From an uncultured Collinsella sp. (lineage in GTDB: Bacteria > Actinomycetota > Coriobacteriia > Coriobacteriales > Coriobacteriaceae), in NCBI GenBank assembly GCA_900759565.1, contig CAAEVV010000023.1, positions 1 to 57,518 of the forward strand: 57,518 nt of DNA, in the 5' to 3' direction. The notes under the pieces are model-generated. The model searched no databases. It had not been told where the DNA came from and worked only from the letters and a program-made list of their open reading frames with translations. This document shows, piece by piece, positions 40,430-48,783 of this stretch (positions are counted from its first letter, which is position 1; the number at the start of each line of letters is the position of its first letter). The position numbers were made by a program, and so were the translations under genes.

Positions 40430-43429
40430 ATGAGCGACATCATGAGGCCGATCCCGTTTTCGCAGCTGATGAACTGGATCATCGAGGAGCACAAGACTCA
40501 GGGCGCCGTCTTTGGCGTGCGCAAGATGGTCACGACCAACCAGGAGGGCGCGCTTCCCATTTTTGACGAGCGCATCGAGACTCCGTTTGGCCCGGCCGCC
40601 GGCCCCAACACGCAGCTTGCCCAGAACATCGTGGCATCCTACGTGGCCGGTTCCCGCTTCTTTGAGCTTAAGACCGTTCAGGTTATGGACGGCGAGGAGC
40701 TCTCCAAGTGTGTGAACAAGCCCTGCATTGTGGCGCAGGACGAGTGCTACAACTGCGAGTGGTCGACCGAGCTCGAGGTTCCGCAGGCTTTTGCCGAGTA
40801 CGTGAAGGCATGGTTCGCCTGCCACCTCATCGCTCGCGAGTACGGCCTGGGCAGCCCGGACGGCTTTGTCTTTAACATGTCCGTGGGCTATGACCTGGAG
40901 GGCATCAAGAGCCCCAAGGTCGACGCCTACATCGAGGGCATGAAGGACGCCAGCGGCTCTGACGTCTGGAACGAGTGCCGCGCATGGGCGCTCGCCAACC
41001 TGGACAAGTTTGAGCATGTCGACGCCGCGTTTGTCGAGTCCATCCCGGCACGCGTTTCCAACTCCATCACCGAGTCCACCCTGCACGGCTGCCCGCCGGC
41101 GGAGATCGAGCGCATCGCGACCTATCTGATCACCGAGAAGGGCCTCAACACCTACATCAAGTGCAACCCCACGCTGCTGGGCTATGAGTTTGCCCGCCAG
41201 CGTCTGAACGAGCTGGGCTTTGACTACATCGTCTTCGATGACACGCACTTCCGCGAGGACCTGCAGTGGGCCGATGCCGTGCCTATGTTCGAGCGCCTGA
41301 TTGCCCTGTGCGCCGAGCGCGGTCTAGAGTTTGGCGTCAAGCTCACCAACACCTTCCCCGTCGACGTGACGAGAAACGAGCTGCCTTCCACCGAGATGTA
41401 CATGTCTGGCCGTTCGCTGTTCTCGCTGACCATCGAGGCTGCCCGCCGCATTACCGAGCAGTTTGACGGTAAGCTGCGCATCAGTTACTCCGGTGGCGCC
41501 ACGGTCTACAACATTCGCGCCCTGTATGATGCCGGCATTTGGCCCGTCACCCTGGCGACCGACGTGCTCAAGCCCGGTGGCTACGAGCGCTTTAGCCAGA
41601 TGGCCGGCGAGTTTGCCGATCTGGCCGGCAAGCCGTTCGCGGGCGTCTCTCTCGACGCCGTGACCGCGATCCAGACCGACTCGCTCACCAACCCGCTCTA
41701 CAAGAAGCCGCTGCGCCCGCTGCCCGACCGCAAAGTCGCCGGCAAGAGCCCGCTTTCCGACTGCTTTACCACGCCGTGCCGCACGAGCTGCCCCATCCAG
41801 CAGGATATTCCCGCCTATCTGGCGGCTGTTGACGAGGGCCGCTACGAGGACGCACTCAACATCATCATCGAGCGCAACGCCCTGCCGTTCATTACCGGCA
41901 CCATCTGCCCGCATCCCTGCGGCCGTGCCTGCGAGCGTGCGTTCTACGAGCCCGAGGGCGCCCAGATTCGCGCCAGCAAGCTCAAGGCCGCCCGCGAGGC
42001 CATGACCGCCGTGCTGCCCAAGCTGCGCGCCCAGGCCATCGCCAACGACGGCGAGCACAACGTTGCCGTTATCGGCGGCGGCCCGGCCGGACTGGCGACG
42101 GCGTTCTTCCTGACGCGCGCCGGCGTGCCCGTCACCATCTTTGAGGCCCGCGACTCGCTCGGCGGCGTGGTCCGTCACGTGATCCCCGAGTTCCGTATCG
42201 CCAGCGACGATATCTCCCACGACGCCGAGCTCTGCCTGGCCTTTGGCGCCAAGGTGCAGCTCAACGCTCGCGTGGAGTCCATTGACGAGCTCAAGGCCCA
42301 GGGCTTTACCGACGTGGTCGTGGCCACCGGTGCCTGGATGCCCGGCTCTGCAGGCTTGGGCGAGGGCGCCGAGCTCGACGTGCTGGAGTTCCTCGAGGCC
42401 GCCAAGAAGGGCGAGAAGCTCGAGCTGGGCGAGGACGTCGTGGTCATTGGCGCCGGCAACACCGCCATGGATGCGGCTCGCGTGGCCAAGCGCCTGACTG
42501 GCGTGAAGAACGTGCGCCTGGTGTATCGCCGCACCAAGAAGCAGATGCCCGCCGACGAGGAAGAGCTCGATCTTGCTCTTACCGACGGCGTTGAGTTCTG
42601 CGAGCTGCTGGCGCCTAAGGCACTTAACGGCGCCGTGCTGACCTGCGATGTTATGGAGCTCGGCGAGCCGGATGCAAGCGGCCGTCGCAGCCCCGTCGCC
42701 ACGGGCGAGACCGTCGAGCTGCCTGCCACCACGGTGATCTGCGCCGTGGGCGAGGGCATCGATGCCAGCCTGTACGACGCCGCGGGCGTCGAGCACGACC
42801 GTCGCGGCCGTCTTGCCGCCACCTCCACCGGTGTCGAGAGCGTCTGGGCTGCGGGCGACTGCCGTCGCGGTCCTGCCACCGTGGTTGAGGCTATTGCCGA
42901 CGCCGCCGAGGTCGCCCGTGCCATCGCCGGCGTGGACTTTAACAAGTACGCCGATTGCAACGAGCAGGCTGGCCGCGAGGACACCTGCTACGAGCGCAAG
43001 GGGTCGCTGTGCCGTGACAAGCGCAACTGCACCAAGACCCGCTGCCTGGGCTGCGGCTCGGTGTGCGAGGTCTGCTGCGACGTGTGCCCCAACCGCGCCA
43101 ACGTGGCCATTAAGGTGCCGGGCCTGGCCAAGCATCAGGTCGTCCATGTCGATGGCATGTGCAACGAGTGCGGCAACTGCGCCGTGTTCTGCCCCTACCA
43201 GGAGGGTCGTCCCTACAAGGACAAGCTCACCCTGTTCTGGAGCGAGGAGGACATGGAGAACTCCGAGAACGAGGGCTTCCTGGCCGTGGACGAGGATCAC
43301 TTTAAGGTCCGCGTTGCCGGCACGGTCCGCACCGTCTCAGTCGATGCCGTCAACACCGGTCTTCCCGAGGCCGTCCGCCTGACCATCAGGGCTGTGCGCG
43401 ACAACTATTCGTACCTTCTTAAGAAATAG
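40430..43429 (+). CDS. ygfK: YgfK-type flavin/iron-sulfur oxidoreductase subunit
   Basis: Large electron-transfer protein of the selenium-dependent molybdenum hydroxylase cluster, historically called putative selenate reductase subunit. 999 residues: an N-terminal dihydroorotate-dehydrogenase-like barrel (about 1-430; STLHGCPPAEIERIA), a GltD-like part with its CTTPCRTSCPIQQDIP cysteine region, a Rossmann FAD site VAVIGGGPAGLATAFFL, an NAD(P) site VVVIGAGNTAMDAARVAKR, and a C-terminal pair of ferredoxin-like cysteine clusters (CLGCGSVCEVCCDVCPN and CNECGNCAVFCPYQEG). Start ATG 40430 after AGAGAGGAG; the frame is open upstream. Confidence 0.93.
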   Translation: MSDIMRPIPFSQLMNWIIEEHKTQGAVFGVRKMVTTNQEGALPIFDERIETPFGPAAGPNTQLAQNIVASYVAGSRFFELKTVQVMDGEELSKCVNKPCIVAQDECYNCEWSTELEVPQAFAEYVKAWFACHLIAREYGLGSPDGFVFNMSVGYDLEGIKSPKVDAYIEGMKDASGSDVWNECRAWALANLDKFEHVDAAFVESIPARVSNSITESTLHGCPPAEIERIATYLITEKGLNTYIKCNPTLLGYEFARQRLNELGFDYIVFDDTHFREDLQWADAVPMFERLIALCAERGLEFGVKLTNTFPVDVTRNELPSTEMYMSGRSLFSLTIEAARRITEQFDGKLRISYSGGATVYNIRALYDAGIWPVTLATDVLKPGGYERFSQMAGEFADLAGKPFAGVSLDAVTAIQTDSLTNPLYKKPLRPLPDRKVAGKSPLSDCFTTPCRTSCPIQQDIPAYLAAVDEGRYEDALNIIIERNALPFITGTICPHPCGRACERAFYEPEGAQIRASKLKAAREAMTAVLPKLRAQAIANDGEHNVAVIGGGPAGLATAFFLTRAGVPVTIFEARDSLGGVVRHVIPEFRIASDDISHDAELCLAFGAKVQLNARVESIDELKAQGFTDVVVATGAWMPGSAGLGEGAELDVLEFLEAAKKGEKLELGEDVVVIGAGNTAMDAARVAKRLTGVKNVRLVYRRTKKQMPADEEELDLALTDGVEFCELLAPKALNGAVLTCDVMELGEPDASGRRSPVATGETVELPATTVICAVGEGIDASLYDAAGVEHDRRGRLAATSTGVESVWAAGDCRRGPATVVEAIADAAEVARAIAGVDFNKYADCNEQAGREDTCYERKGSLCRDKRNCTKTRCLGCGSVCEVCCDVCPNRANVAIKVPGLAKHQVVHVDGMCNECGNCAVFCPYQEGRPYKDKLTLFWSEEDMENSENEGFLAVDEDHFKVRVAGTVRTVSVDAVNTGLPEAVRLTIRAVRDNYSYLLKK

Positions 43430-43440
43430 GCGAGTCTCTT

Positions 43441-43920
43441 ATGGCCAAATCCATTCAACATAACGTGGCCTACGTTGCCTGCGGAAGCGGCTGTGCTTCC
43501 GCAGACGGCGACGCCCGCTGCAGCGAAGGCTGCATTGGCTGTGGTGCCTGTGTCGCGGCCTGCCCCCACGGTGCCATCGTACTGGTCGACGGCGTCGCCC
43601 GCGTGGACCGCTCCAAGTGCACGGGCTGTGGCCTGTGCGGCATGGCGTGCCCGCAGCGCGTGATTGCCTTCGTTCCCGGCTACCAGAACATCCTGGTGCG
43701 CTGCAACAACACCGACAAAGGTGCCATTGCGCGCAAGATCTGCGACACGAGCTGCATCGGTTGCGGCATGTGCACCAAAAAGTGCCCCGCCGGCGCTATC
43801 CGCATCGAGGACAACTGCGCCCATATCGATGGCGCGGATTGTCTGTCGTGCGGCATGTGCGCCGTCGTCTGCCCGCATGGCGCCATCCACGACCGCACCG
43901 GCATCGCCGCCGGCGTGTAG
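43441..43920 (+). CDS. ferredoxin with four [4Fe-4S] motifs
   Basis: Electron carrier probably linking YgfK and the hydroxylase to a low-potential acceptor. 159 residues with four C-x2-C-x2-C-x3-CP sets: CIGCGACVAACP, CTGCGLCGMACP, CIGCGMCTKKCP and CLSCGMCAVVCP. The second pair resembles the ferredoxin part of RnfB. It lies 11 bp after ygfK and 12 bp before the hydroxylase gene, so the three are one transcript. No membrane anchor or signal peptide. Confidence 0.9.
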   Translation: MAKSIQHNVAYVACGSGCASADGDARCSEGCIGCGACVAACPHGAIVLVDGVARVDRSKCTGCGLCGMACPQRVIAFVPGYQNILVRCNNTDKGAIARKICDTSCIGCGMCTKKCPAGAIRIEDNCAHIDGADCLSCGMCAVVCPHGAIHDRTGIAAGV

Positions 43921-43932
43921 AAGGGAATCACC

Positions 43933-46710
43933 ATGGCACAGGAATTCACTTTTACCGTTAACGGCGTCGAGCGCACGACGACCCAAAATAAACCGCTGCT
44001 GCGCTACCTGCGCGACGACCTGCACATTCACTCCGCCAAGGACGGCTGCTCCGAGGGCGCCTGCGGTACCTGCACCATCCACGTGGACGGTGCGGCCGTC
44101 AAGGCGTGCGTACTGACCACCGCTCTTGCCGCCGGCCGCAACATCGTGACCGTCGAGGGCCTGCCCGAGGACGTGCGCGAGGCCTTTGTGTACGCCTTTG
44201 GCGCCGTGGGCGCCGTGCAGTGCGGCTTTTGCATCCCTGGTATGGTCATGGCGGGTGCGGCGCTCATCGCCGAGGACCCCGAGCCCACCGAGGAGCAGAT
44301 TAAGTACGCCATTCGCGGCAATGTCTGCCGCTGCACCGGCTACAAGAAGATCATCGAGGGCATTTCGCTGGCCGCTGCGGTGCTCCGCGGCGAAAAGCAG
44401 ATCGACGAGGACCTGGAGCGCGGCGACGACTACGGCGTGGGCAAGCGCGCCTTCCGCATCGACGTGCGCAAGAAGGTGCTCGGCGAGGGCAAGTACCCCG
44501 ACGACATCGACGAGATCGACCAGCCGGGCCTGACCTACGCCAGCGCCGTGCGCTCCAAGTATCCGCGTGCCCGCGTGCTCTCCATCGATACCTCCAAGGC
44601 CGAGGCCCTACCCGGTGTGGTTGGCATCCTGCGCGCCGAGGACGTGCCGGTCAACCAGGTCGGCCACCTTATCCAGGACTGGGACGTCATGATCGCCCAG
44701 GGCGATATCACTCGCTGCGTGGGCGATGCCATCGTGCTGGTGGTTGCCGAGGACGAGGCGACGCTCGAGAAGGCCAAGAAGCTCGTAAAGATCGATTACG
44801 AGCCGCTGGAGCCCGTGCGTAACATCGCCGAGGCCAGGGCCGCCGACGCCCCGCGCCTGCACGACAGCTTCTTTGCCTTTGGCAACACGGTGGAGCTCAA
44901 GGACAACGTGTGCCAGAGCCGTCACGTGACGCGCGGCGACGCCGCCAAGGCGCTGGCAGAAAGCGCGTTTACCGTGACGCAGCGCTTTACCACGCCCTTT
45001 ACCGAGCATGCCTTCTTGGAGCCCGAGTGCGCCGTCGCCTACCCGTACAAGAACGGCGTCAAGGTGCAGTCGACCGATCAGGGTGCCTACGATACGCGCA
45101 AAGAGTGTGCCCACATGTTTGGCTGGGACAACGAGCCCGAGCGCGTGGTCGTCGAGACCATGCTCGTGGGTGGCGGCTTTGGCGGCAAGGAGGACGTGTC
45201 CATCCAGCACCTGGCCGCGCTCGCCGCATACAAGTTCCAGCGTCCTGTGAAGTGCAAGCTCACACGTGCCGAGTCGCTCGCGTTCCATCCCAAGCGCCAT
45301 GCCATGGACGGCACCTTTACGCTGGGCTGCGACGCCGAGGGTAACTTTACCGGTCTGGACTGCGAGATCAACTTTGACACCGGCGCCTACGCGTCGCTGT
45401 GCGGCCCGGTGCTCGAGCGCGCCTGCACGCATGCCGTCGGCCCCTACAAGTACCAGAACACCGACATTCGCGGCTTTGGCTACTACACCAACAACCCACC
45501 CGCCGGCGCGTACCGCGGCTTTGGCGTTTGCCAGTCCGAGTTTGCACTCGAGAGCCTGATCGACCTGCTGGCAGAGAAGGTCGGCCTGGATCCGTGGGAG
45601 ATTCGCTTCCGGAACGCCATCGAGCCGGGCGAGGTATTGCCCAACGGCCAAATTGCCGACTGCTCCACGGCGCTGAAGGAGACGCTGCTCGAGGTCAAGG
45701 ATGCCTACTACGCGCATCCCGGACACGCCGGTATCGCCTGTGCCATGAAGAACGCTGGCGTGGGCGTTGGCCTGCCCGATGCCGGCCGCTGCAAGATTCG
45801 CGTCGAGAACGGCGTGGCCGTGGTCTATGCCGCTACGTCCGACATCGGCCAGGGCTGCAACACGGTCTTTTTGCAGGACGTTGCCGAGGCCTGCGGTCTG
45901 CCGCTGAGCTGCATTGCCAACGGCGAGTGTTCCACCGAGAACGCTCCCGACTCCGGCACCACGTCTGGCTCGCGTCAGACGGTCGTGACCGGCGAGGCCG
46001 TGCGCGGTGCCGCTTTCCTGCTGCGCGATGCCATGCTTGACATCGAGGCCGGCAAGCCCGCACCCGATACTCCCGTGAGCGCGCATGGCGACGGCGTCAA
46101 GATCGAGTACGACGACGGTCGCGCCTATCAGCTGCGCACGCAGGAGCTCGTCGCCGGCCAGGGTATGCATCCTCAGGATCCCGCGGCCGCCATCAAGGCG
46201 CTCGAGGGATGCGAGTTTGGCTACGTGTACCTGGAGCCGACCGACAAGCTGGGCGCCGACGTTCCCAATCCCAAGAGCCACATCTGCTACGGCTTTGCCA
46301 CGCACGTGGTCATTTTGGACGATGACGGCCGCGTGAGCGAGGTCTATGCCGCGCACGATTCCGGCAAGGTGGTCAACCCCATCTCCATTCAGGGCCAGAT
46401 CGAAGGCGGCGTGCTTATGGGTATGGGCTATGCGCTTACCGAGGATTGGCCGCTCAAGGACTGCGTGCCCCAGGCAAGGTACGGTACGCTCGGGCTGTTC
46501 CGTGCGCCCGAGATTCCGGATATCCATGCCATCTACGTGGAGAAGGACGAGCTACTGCCTGTGGCATATGGTGGCAAGGGCATCGGCGAGATCGCAACGA
46601 TCCCCACGGCGCCCGCCGTACAGAACGCTTACCGCGCGTTTGACGGCAAACTGCGTCCGGATCTTCCCATGGTGGATACGCCCTACAGCCGCGCCCGTCA
46701 CCGCGGCTAG
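43933..46710 (+). CDS. XDH-type molybdenum hydroxylase, probably selenium-dependent (single chain, no FAD domain)
   Basis: Hydroxylates a purine such as xanthine or hypoxanthine, or works in reverse on urate. 925 residues: a [2Fe-2S] part with CSEGACGTCTIHVDG, then CGFCIPGM and CRCTGY (about 1-155), fused straight to the molybdopterin domains (GGGFGGKED, AYRGFG, GTTSGSRQTV and the active-site GKGIGE). The FAD domain of classical xanthine dehydrogenase is absent; YgfK and the ferredoxin could replace it. Fusion type and neighbours match the selenium-dependent family (XdhD and relatives), where selenium is a labile ligand on molybdenum and not selenocysteine; no in-frame TGA is seen. Confidence 0.9.
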   Translation: MAQEFTFTVNGVERTTTQNKPLLRYLRDDLHIHSAKDGCSEGACGTCTIHVDGAAVKACVLTTALAAGRNIVTVEGLPEDVREAFVYAFGAVGAVQCGFCIPGMVMAGAALIAEDPEPTEEQIKYAIRGNVCRCTGYKKIIEGISLAAAVLRGEKQIDEDLERGDDYGVGKRAFRIDVRKKVLGEGKYPDDIDEIDQPGLTYASAVRSKYPRARVLSIDTSKAEALPGVVGILRAEDVPVNQVGHLIQDWDVMIAQGDITRCVGDAIVLVVAEDEATLEKAKKLVKIDYEPLEPVRNIAEARAADAPRLHDSFFAFGNTVELKDNVCQSRHVTRGDAAKALAESAFTVTQRFTTPFTEHAFLEPECAVAYPYKNGVKVQSTDQGAYDTRKECAHMFGWDNEPERVVVETMLVGGGFGGKEDVSIQHLAALAAYKFQRPVKCKLTRAESLAFHPKRHAMDGTFTLGCDAEGNFTGLDCEINFDTGAYASLCGPVLERACTHAVGPYKYQNTDIRGFGYYTNNPPAGAYRGFGVCQSEFALESLIDLLAEKVGLDPWEIRFRNAIEPGEVLPNGQIADCSTALKETLLEVKDAYYAHPGHAGIACAMKNAGVGVGLPDAGRCKIRVENGVAVVYAATSDIGQGCNTVFLQDVAEACGLPLSCIANGECSTENAPDSGTTSGSRQTVVTGEAVRGAAFLLRDAMLDIEAGKPAPDTPVSAHGDGVKIEYDDGRAYQLRTQELVAGQGMHPQDPAAAIKALEGCEFGYVYLEPTDKLGADVPNPKSHICYGFATHVVILDDDGRVSEVYAAHDSGKVVNPISIQGQIEGGVLMGMGYALTEDWPLKDCVPQARYGTLGLFRAPEIPDIHAIYVEKDELLPVAYGGKGIGEIATIPTAPAVQNAYRAFDGKLRPDLPMVDTPYSRARHRG

Positions 46711-46779
46711 GGTAGAGCGCGTACGGCCATTGCTAACGGGCCGTTCGCGCTCAGCATCAATTACATACGCTGCGCCTTT

Positions 46780-46811
46780 GGCCCCAGTTCCATCGCGAGC
46801 CGGGGCCTTTT
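46780..46811 (+). terminator. rho-independent terminator after the hydroxylase operon
   Basis: GGCCCC (46780-46785) pairs with GGGGCC (46802-46807) and TTTT follows. The first hairpin array begins 22 bp later, so the array is outside this operon's transcript unless there is read-through. Confidence 0.75.
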
Positions 46812-46832
46812 GCTTGGAGCGCCTCCGCATGC

Positions 46833-47094
46833 GGAAACTGTGTCCCGGAATTCGGCTCCAGAATGGGATGCACTTTCCGGAACAGCAGGAAACCGGAAAC
46901 TGCGTCCCAGTTTGAGCGTCTATTCCGGGATGCAGTTTCCGCTGGGCGCTTCAACCGGAAAGTCTGTCCCGTTCTAGGCCTTGATTCCGGGACACGGTTT
47001 CCGCTAGGCATGCCATCTGGAAAGTACATCCCGTTTTGAGCACTCAATTTGGGACATGGTTTCCGCGGGTGCTGCCAACCGGAAAGTGTGTCCC
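46833..47094. repeat. array A: alternating inverted 14-mers, 62-bp period, nine motifs
   Basis: Forward motifs (GGAAASTGYRTCCC-like) start at 46833, 46895, 46957, 47019 and 47081; inverted motifs (GGGAYRYRSTTTCC-like) start at 46865, 46927, 46989 and 47051. Every same-strand step is exactly 62 bp; the steps between opposite motifs are 32 and 30. The 18- and 16-bp spacers vary. 62 is not a multiple of three, and the frames across it are not convincing genes. It fills the gap between the hydroxylase terminator and the stop of the AbiEi/DUF559-like gene. Confidence 0.93.
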
Positions 47095-47130
47095 AGTTTG
47101 GTGGGCAGGCGGGCATAAGCTCAGCAGCTC

Positions 47131-48129
47131 CTACAGCTCAATATCGTTGAGCCATGTCGGCAGCGCGGTCTGCCGGATGCCTGCCGTCTGCAGCTTTTTG
47201 GCGAGCATTCCTGCCGAGCGGACTTCGTTCATGGTAAAGCGCAGCAGAGGGTGGCCGTAGAGCGATAGGTGCGCCTCGCGCTGTCGTTCGGCAACGAGCG
47301 CCTCGGCGGTGGTGCGTCCGGCCAGCATGGTCTGGTCGGTATATTTGATGAGCCCGTCGAGCTCGCCCAGCGTGAGTTCCCGCGCCTGGCGCTCCCAGGC
47401 AAAGTCCGTTCGTATGGGCTTGGCCGAATCGAAGGGGTCCGTCAGCTCGTATTGAAGCCAGTCGGGCGCAAAGCCCGTCTCGATCATGACGGCTCGGGTG
47501 ACCGATTCCCCGCCGCTCTCGGCGCGGGCGTCGGCATATCGAAGCGTTGTGAGGGCGGTGCGAATCGCGTGACCATTGCGGGCAGTCGCTCGTTGCTCAA
47601 CGGCCTCCATCAGCTGTTCCGGCGCAAGGCCGAGCTTTGAGATCGCCGAATCGGCAATGGGCATGCCGTCGGCAAAACCAGTTTGCAGCAGGCAATCTGT
47701 GGCCGTTTGAATGGGCGGCGTTACCGATATGCCGGCTCTGCGTATTGCTCCGGCTGGCTCAATCTGGTGTCGCTGAATATGTGCGCCCGGACGAGCCGAC
47801 GGCTTTGTCGAGCTGCAAACATGCACGACGTTCAGGTGTCGCCACGAGACCTCGAGCCCCAGCAGGCAAGCTGCCGAAAACGAGCAGAACGTCCAATCGG
47901 GATGGATGATCGCAAGGGCGCGGAGGATCTCGCAATGGCGTTGCGCTCGGTTGAGTTCATCCCAGTGCGTTTTTCGCGCAAACAACCCCGGCATGGGCGA
48001 GACAACCGTGCCGCCGGTGCGCCGAAGGAGCGCTTTTCGGATCGCCGTGCTCGGGGGAATCAGACAGCGCCCCTCTTGTTCGGCTTGAGTGAGCAGTTGG
48101 TCGATGAGCTGGTCATTGCAATGGGTCAT
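47131..48129 (-). CDS. AbiEi/DUF559-like protein (putative antitoxin-domain plus endonuclease-like fold)
   Basis: 332 residues. The N-terminal part resembles the winged-helix and middle domain of AbiEi-type antitoxin-like proteins common in actinobacteria (GLFARKTHWDEL, SFSAACLLGL). The C-terminal part looks like the DUF559/Vsr-type PD-(D/E)XK fold: ESGGESVTRAVMIETGFAP, then IRTDFAWE and LGELDGLIKY giving a D...E-x-D-x3-K set. No AbiEii nucleotidyltransferase toxin gene is adjacent, so it is not a standard AbiE pair. ATG 48129 has AAAGGAGGCGG ahead. The gene is bracketed by arrays A and B. Function unknown; family assignment is by pattern only. Confidence 0.7.
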   Translation of the reverse strand: MTHCNDQLIDQLLTQAEQEGRCLIPPSTAIRKALLRRTGGTVVSPMPGLFARKTHWDELNRAQRHCEILRALAIIHPDWTFCSFSAACLLGLEVSWRHLNVVHVCSSTKPSARPGAHIQRHQIEPAGAIRRAGISVTPPIQTATDCLLQTGFADGMPIADSAISKLGLAPEQLMEAVEQRATARNGHAIRTALTTLRYADARAESGGESVTRAVMIETGFAPDWLQYELTDPFDSAKPIRTDFAWERQARELTLGELDGLIKYTDQTMLAGRTTAEALVAERQREAHLSLYGHPLLRFTMNEVRSAGMLAKKLQTAGIRQTALPTWLNDIEL

Positions 48130-48184
48130 GAGCTACCGCCTCCTTTTGGGTAGCAAAAACGTATCAGCTGGAACTTGCCGCTCA

Positions 48185-48206
48185 GCTGACCAAAAGCTGA
48201 CCAAAA
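48185..48206. repeat. tandem 11-bp repeat upstream of the AbiEi/DUF559-like gene
   Basis: GCTGACCAAAA occurs twice head to tail, 56-77 bp upstream of the minus-strand ATG at 48129, followed by a partial TCTAACCA. The place suits an operator for that gene. The rest of 48207-48426 shows no gene. Confidence 0.45.
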
Positions 48207-48426
48207 TCTAACCATGCAGGTAGATGACCTGCTTTTGGCGACATATTTCTTGTTTGAATCGGTGAGCGGTAATCGGCGACCGTGAACGGTAGCTGGATAT
48301 GAAGTCTTGGTAAGTTTCGGAACGTGTACTTTTTTGAAAAAGAGCATTCTATCTGCTGTTTTGTGTTTCTGGATCGCATATTTGAAGGCATGTGATAAGG
48401 GCGGCGGACTGTCGCCTTGTATCTGT

Positions 48427-48658
48427 GGAAACTGTGACCCGGAATTGAGCCGCAGAATGGGGCGCGCTTTCCGGATCGCCCTTCAAGCGGAAACTACATC
48501 CCAGATTTCGGCCTCAGAGTGGGATGCCGTTTCCAGATCGGGCCTCAAACGGAAACTGCGTCCCGGAATTGAGCCTCGGGGTGGGACGCACTTTCCGGAT
48601 GGCATGCTTGGCGGAAACTACGGCCCAGTTTTTGGCTCCAGAACGGGATACATTTTCC
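48427..48658. repeat. array B: alternating inverted 14-mers, 62-bp period, eight motifs
   Basis: Forward motifs start at 48427, 48489, 48551 and 48613; inverted motifs at 48459, 48521, 48583 and 48645. All steps are exactly 62 bp with the same 32/30 alternation as array A. Spacers share a looser consensus (GGAATTGAGCCTCAGAAT and GGATCGGGCCTCAAGC types). A stretch around 48502-48565 is almost the same as 50271-50333 in array C. The array lies between the divergent starts of the AbiEi/DUF559-like gene and the ATPase gene. Confidence 0.93.
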
Positions 48659-48714
48659 GGAACGGTCCACGTGCGGCGGTGTATCGCCCCTTTTCGTGCG
48701 CCGCTTGTCGAATT

Positions 48715-48766
48715 ACGTTATAGCTAGCTATATTATAGGAAGGTATAATATGGCTAGCTATAACGT
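48715..48766 (+). promoter_or_regulatory. promoter inside a 52-bp palindrome in front of the ATPase gene
   Basis: ACGTTATAGCTAGC and TATATTATA (48715-48737) mirror TATAATATG and GCTAGCTATAACGT (48744-48766) with one mismatch and a 6-bp centre. TATAAT (48744-48749) is a perfect -10 in the right arm. The ribosome site GAAGGAAGG follows at once. A dimeric repressor bound here would shut the ATPase gene. Confidence 0.7.
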
Positions 48767-48783
48767 GAAGGAAGGATGGCCCT

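Noticed and set aside
41324..43300. 658-codon minus-strand frame opposite ygfK, and similar frames opposite the hydroxylase, fabF, permease and HsdR genes
   Set aside because: All are mirror frames of strongly biased codons with low-complexity translations and no ribosome sites.
43933..46710. Selenocysteine (UGA) in the molybdenum hydroxylase
   Set aside because: The frame has no internal TGA; selenium in this family is a labile cofactor ligand, so its use cannot be read from codons.
46757..47116. Open frame of 119 codons on the minus strand through array A
   Set aside because: It owes its openness to the GC-rich repeat; the 62-bp period shifts frame each unit, so the 'protein' has no repeat of its own, and there is no ribosome site.
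47131..48129. Standard AbiE toxin-antitoxin pair
   Set aside because: No AbiEii nucleotidyltransferase gene is on either side, and the C-terminal half looks like a nuclease fold rather than an AbiEi end.
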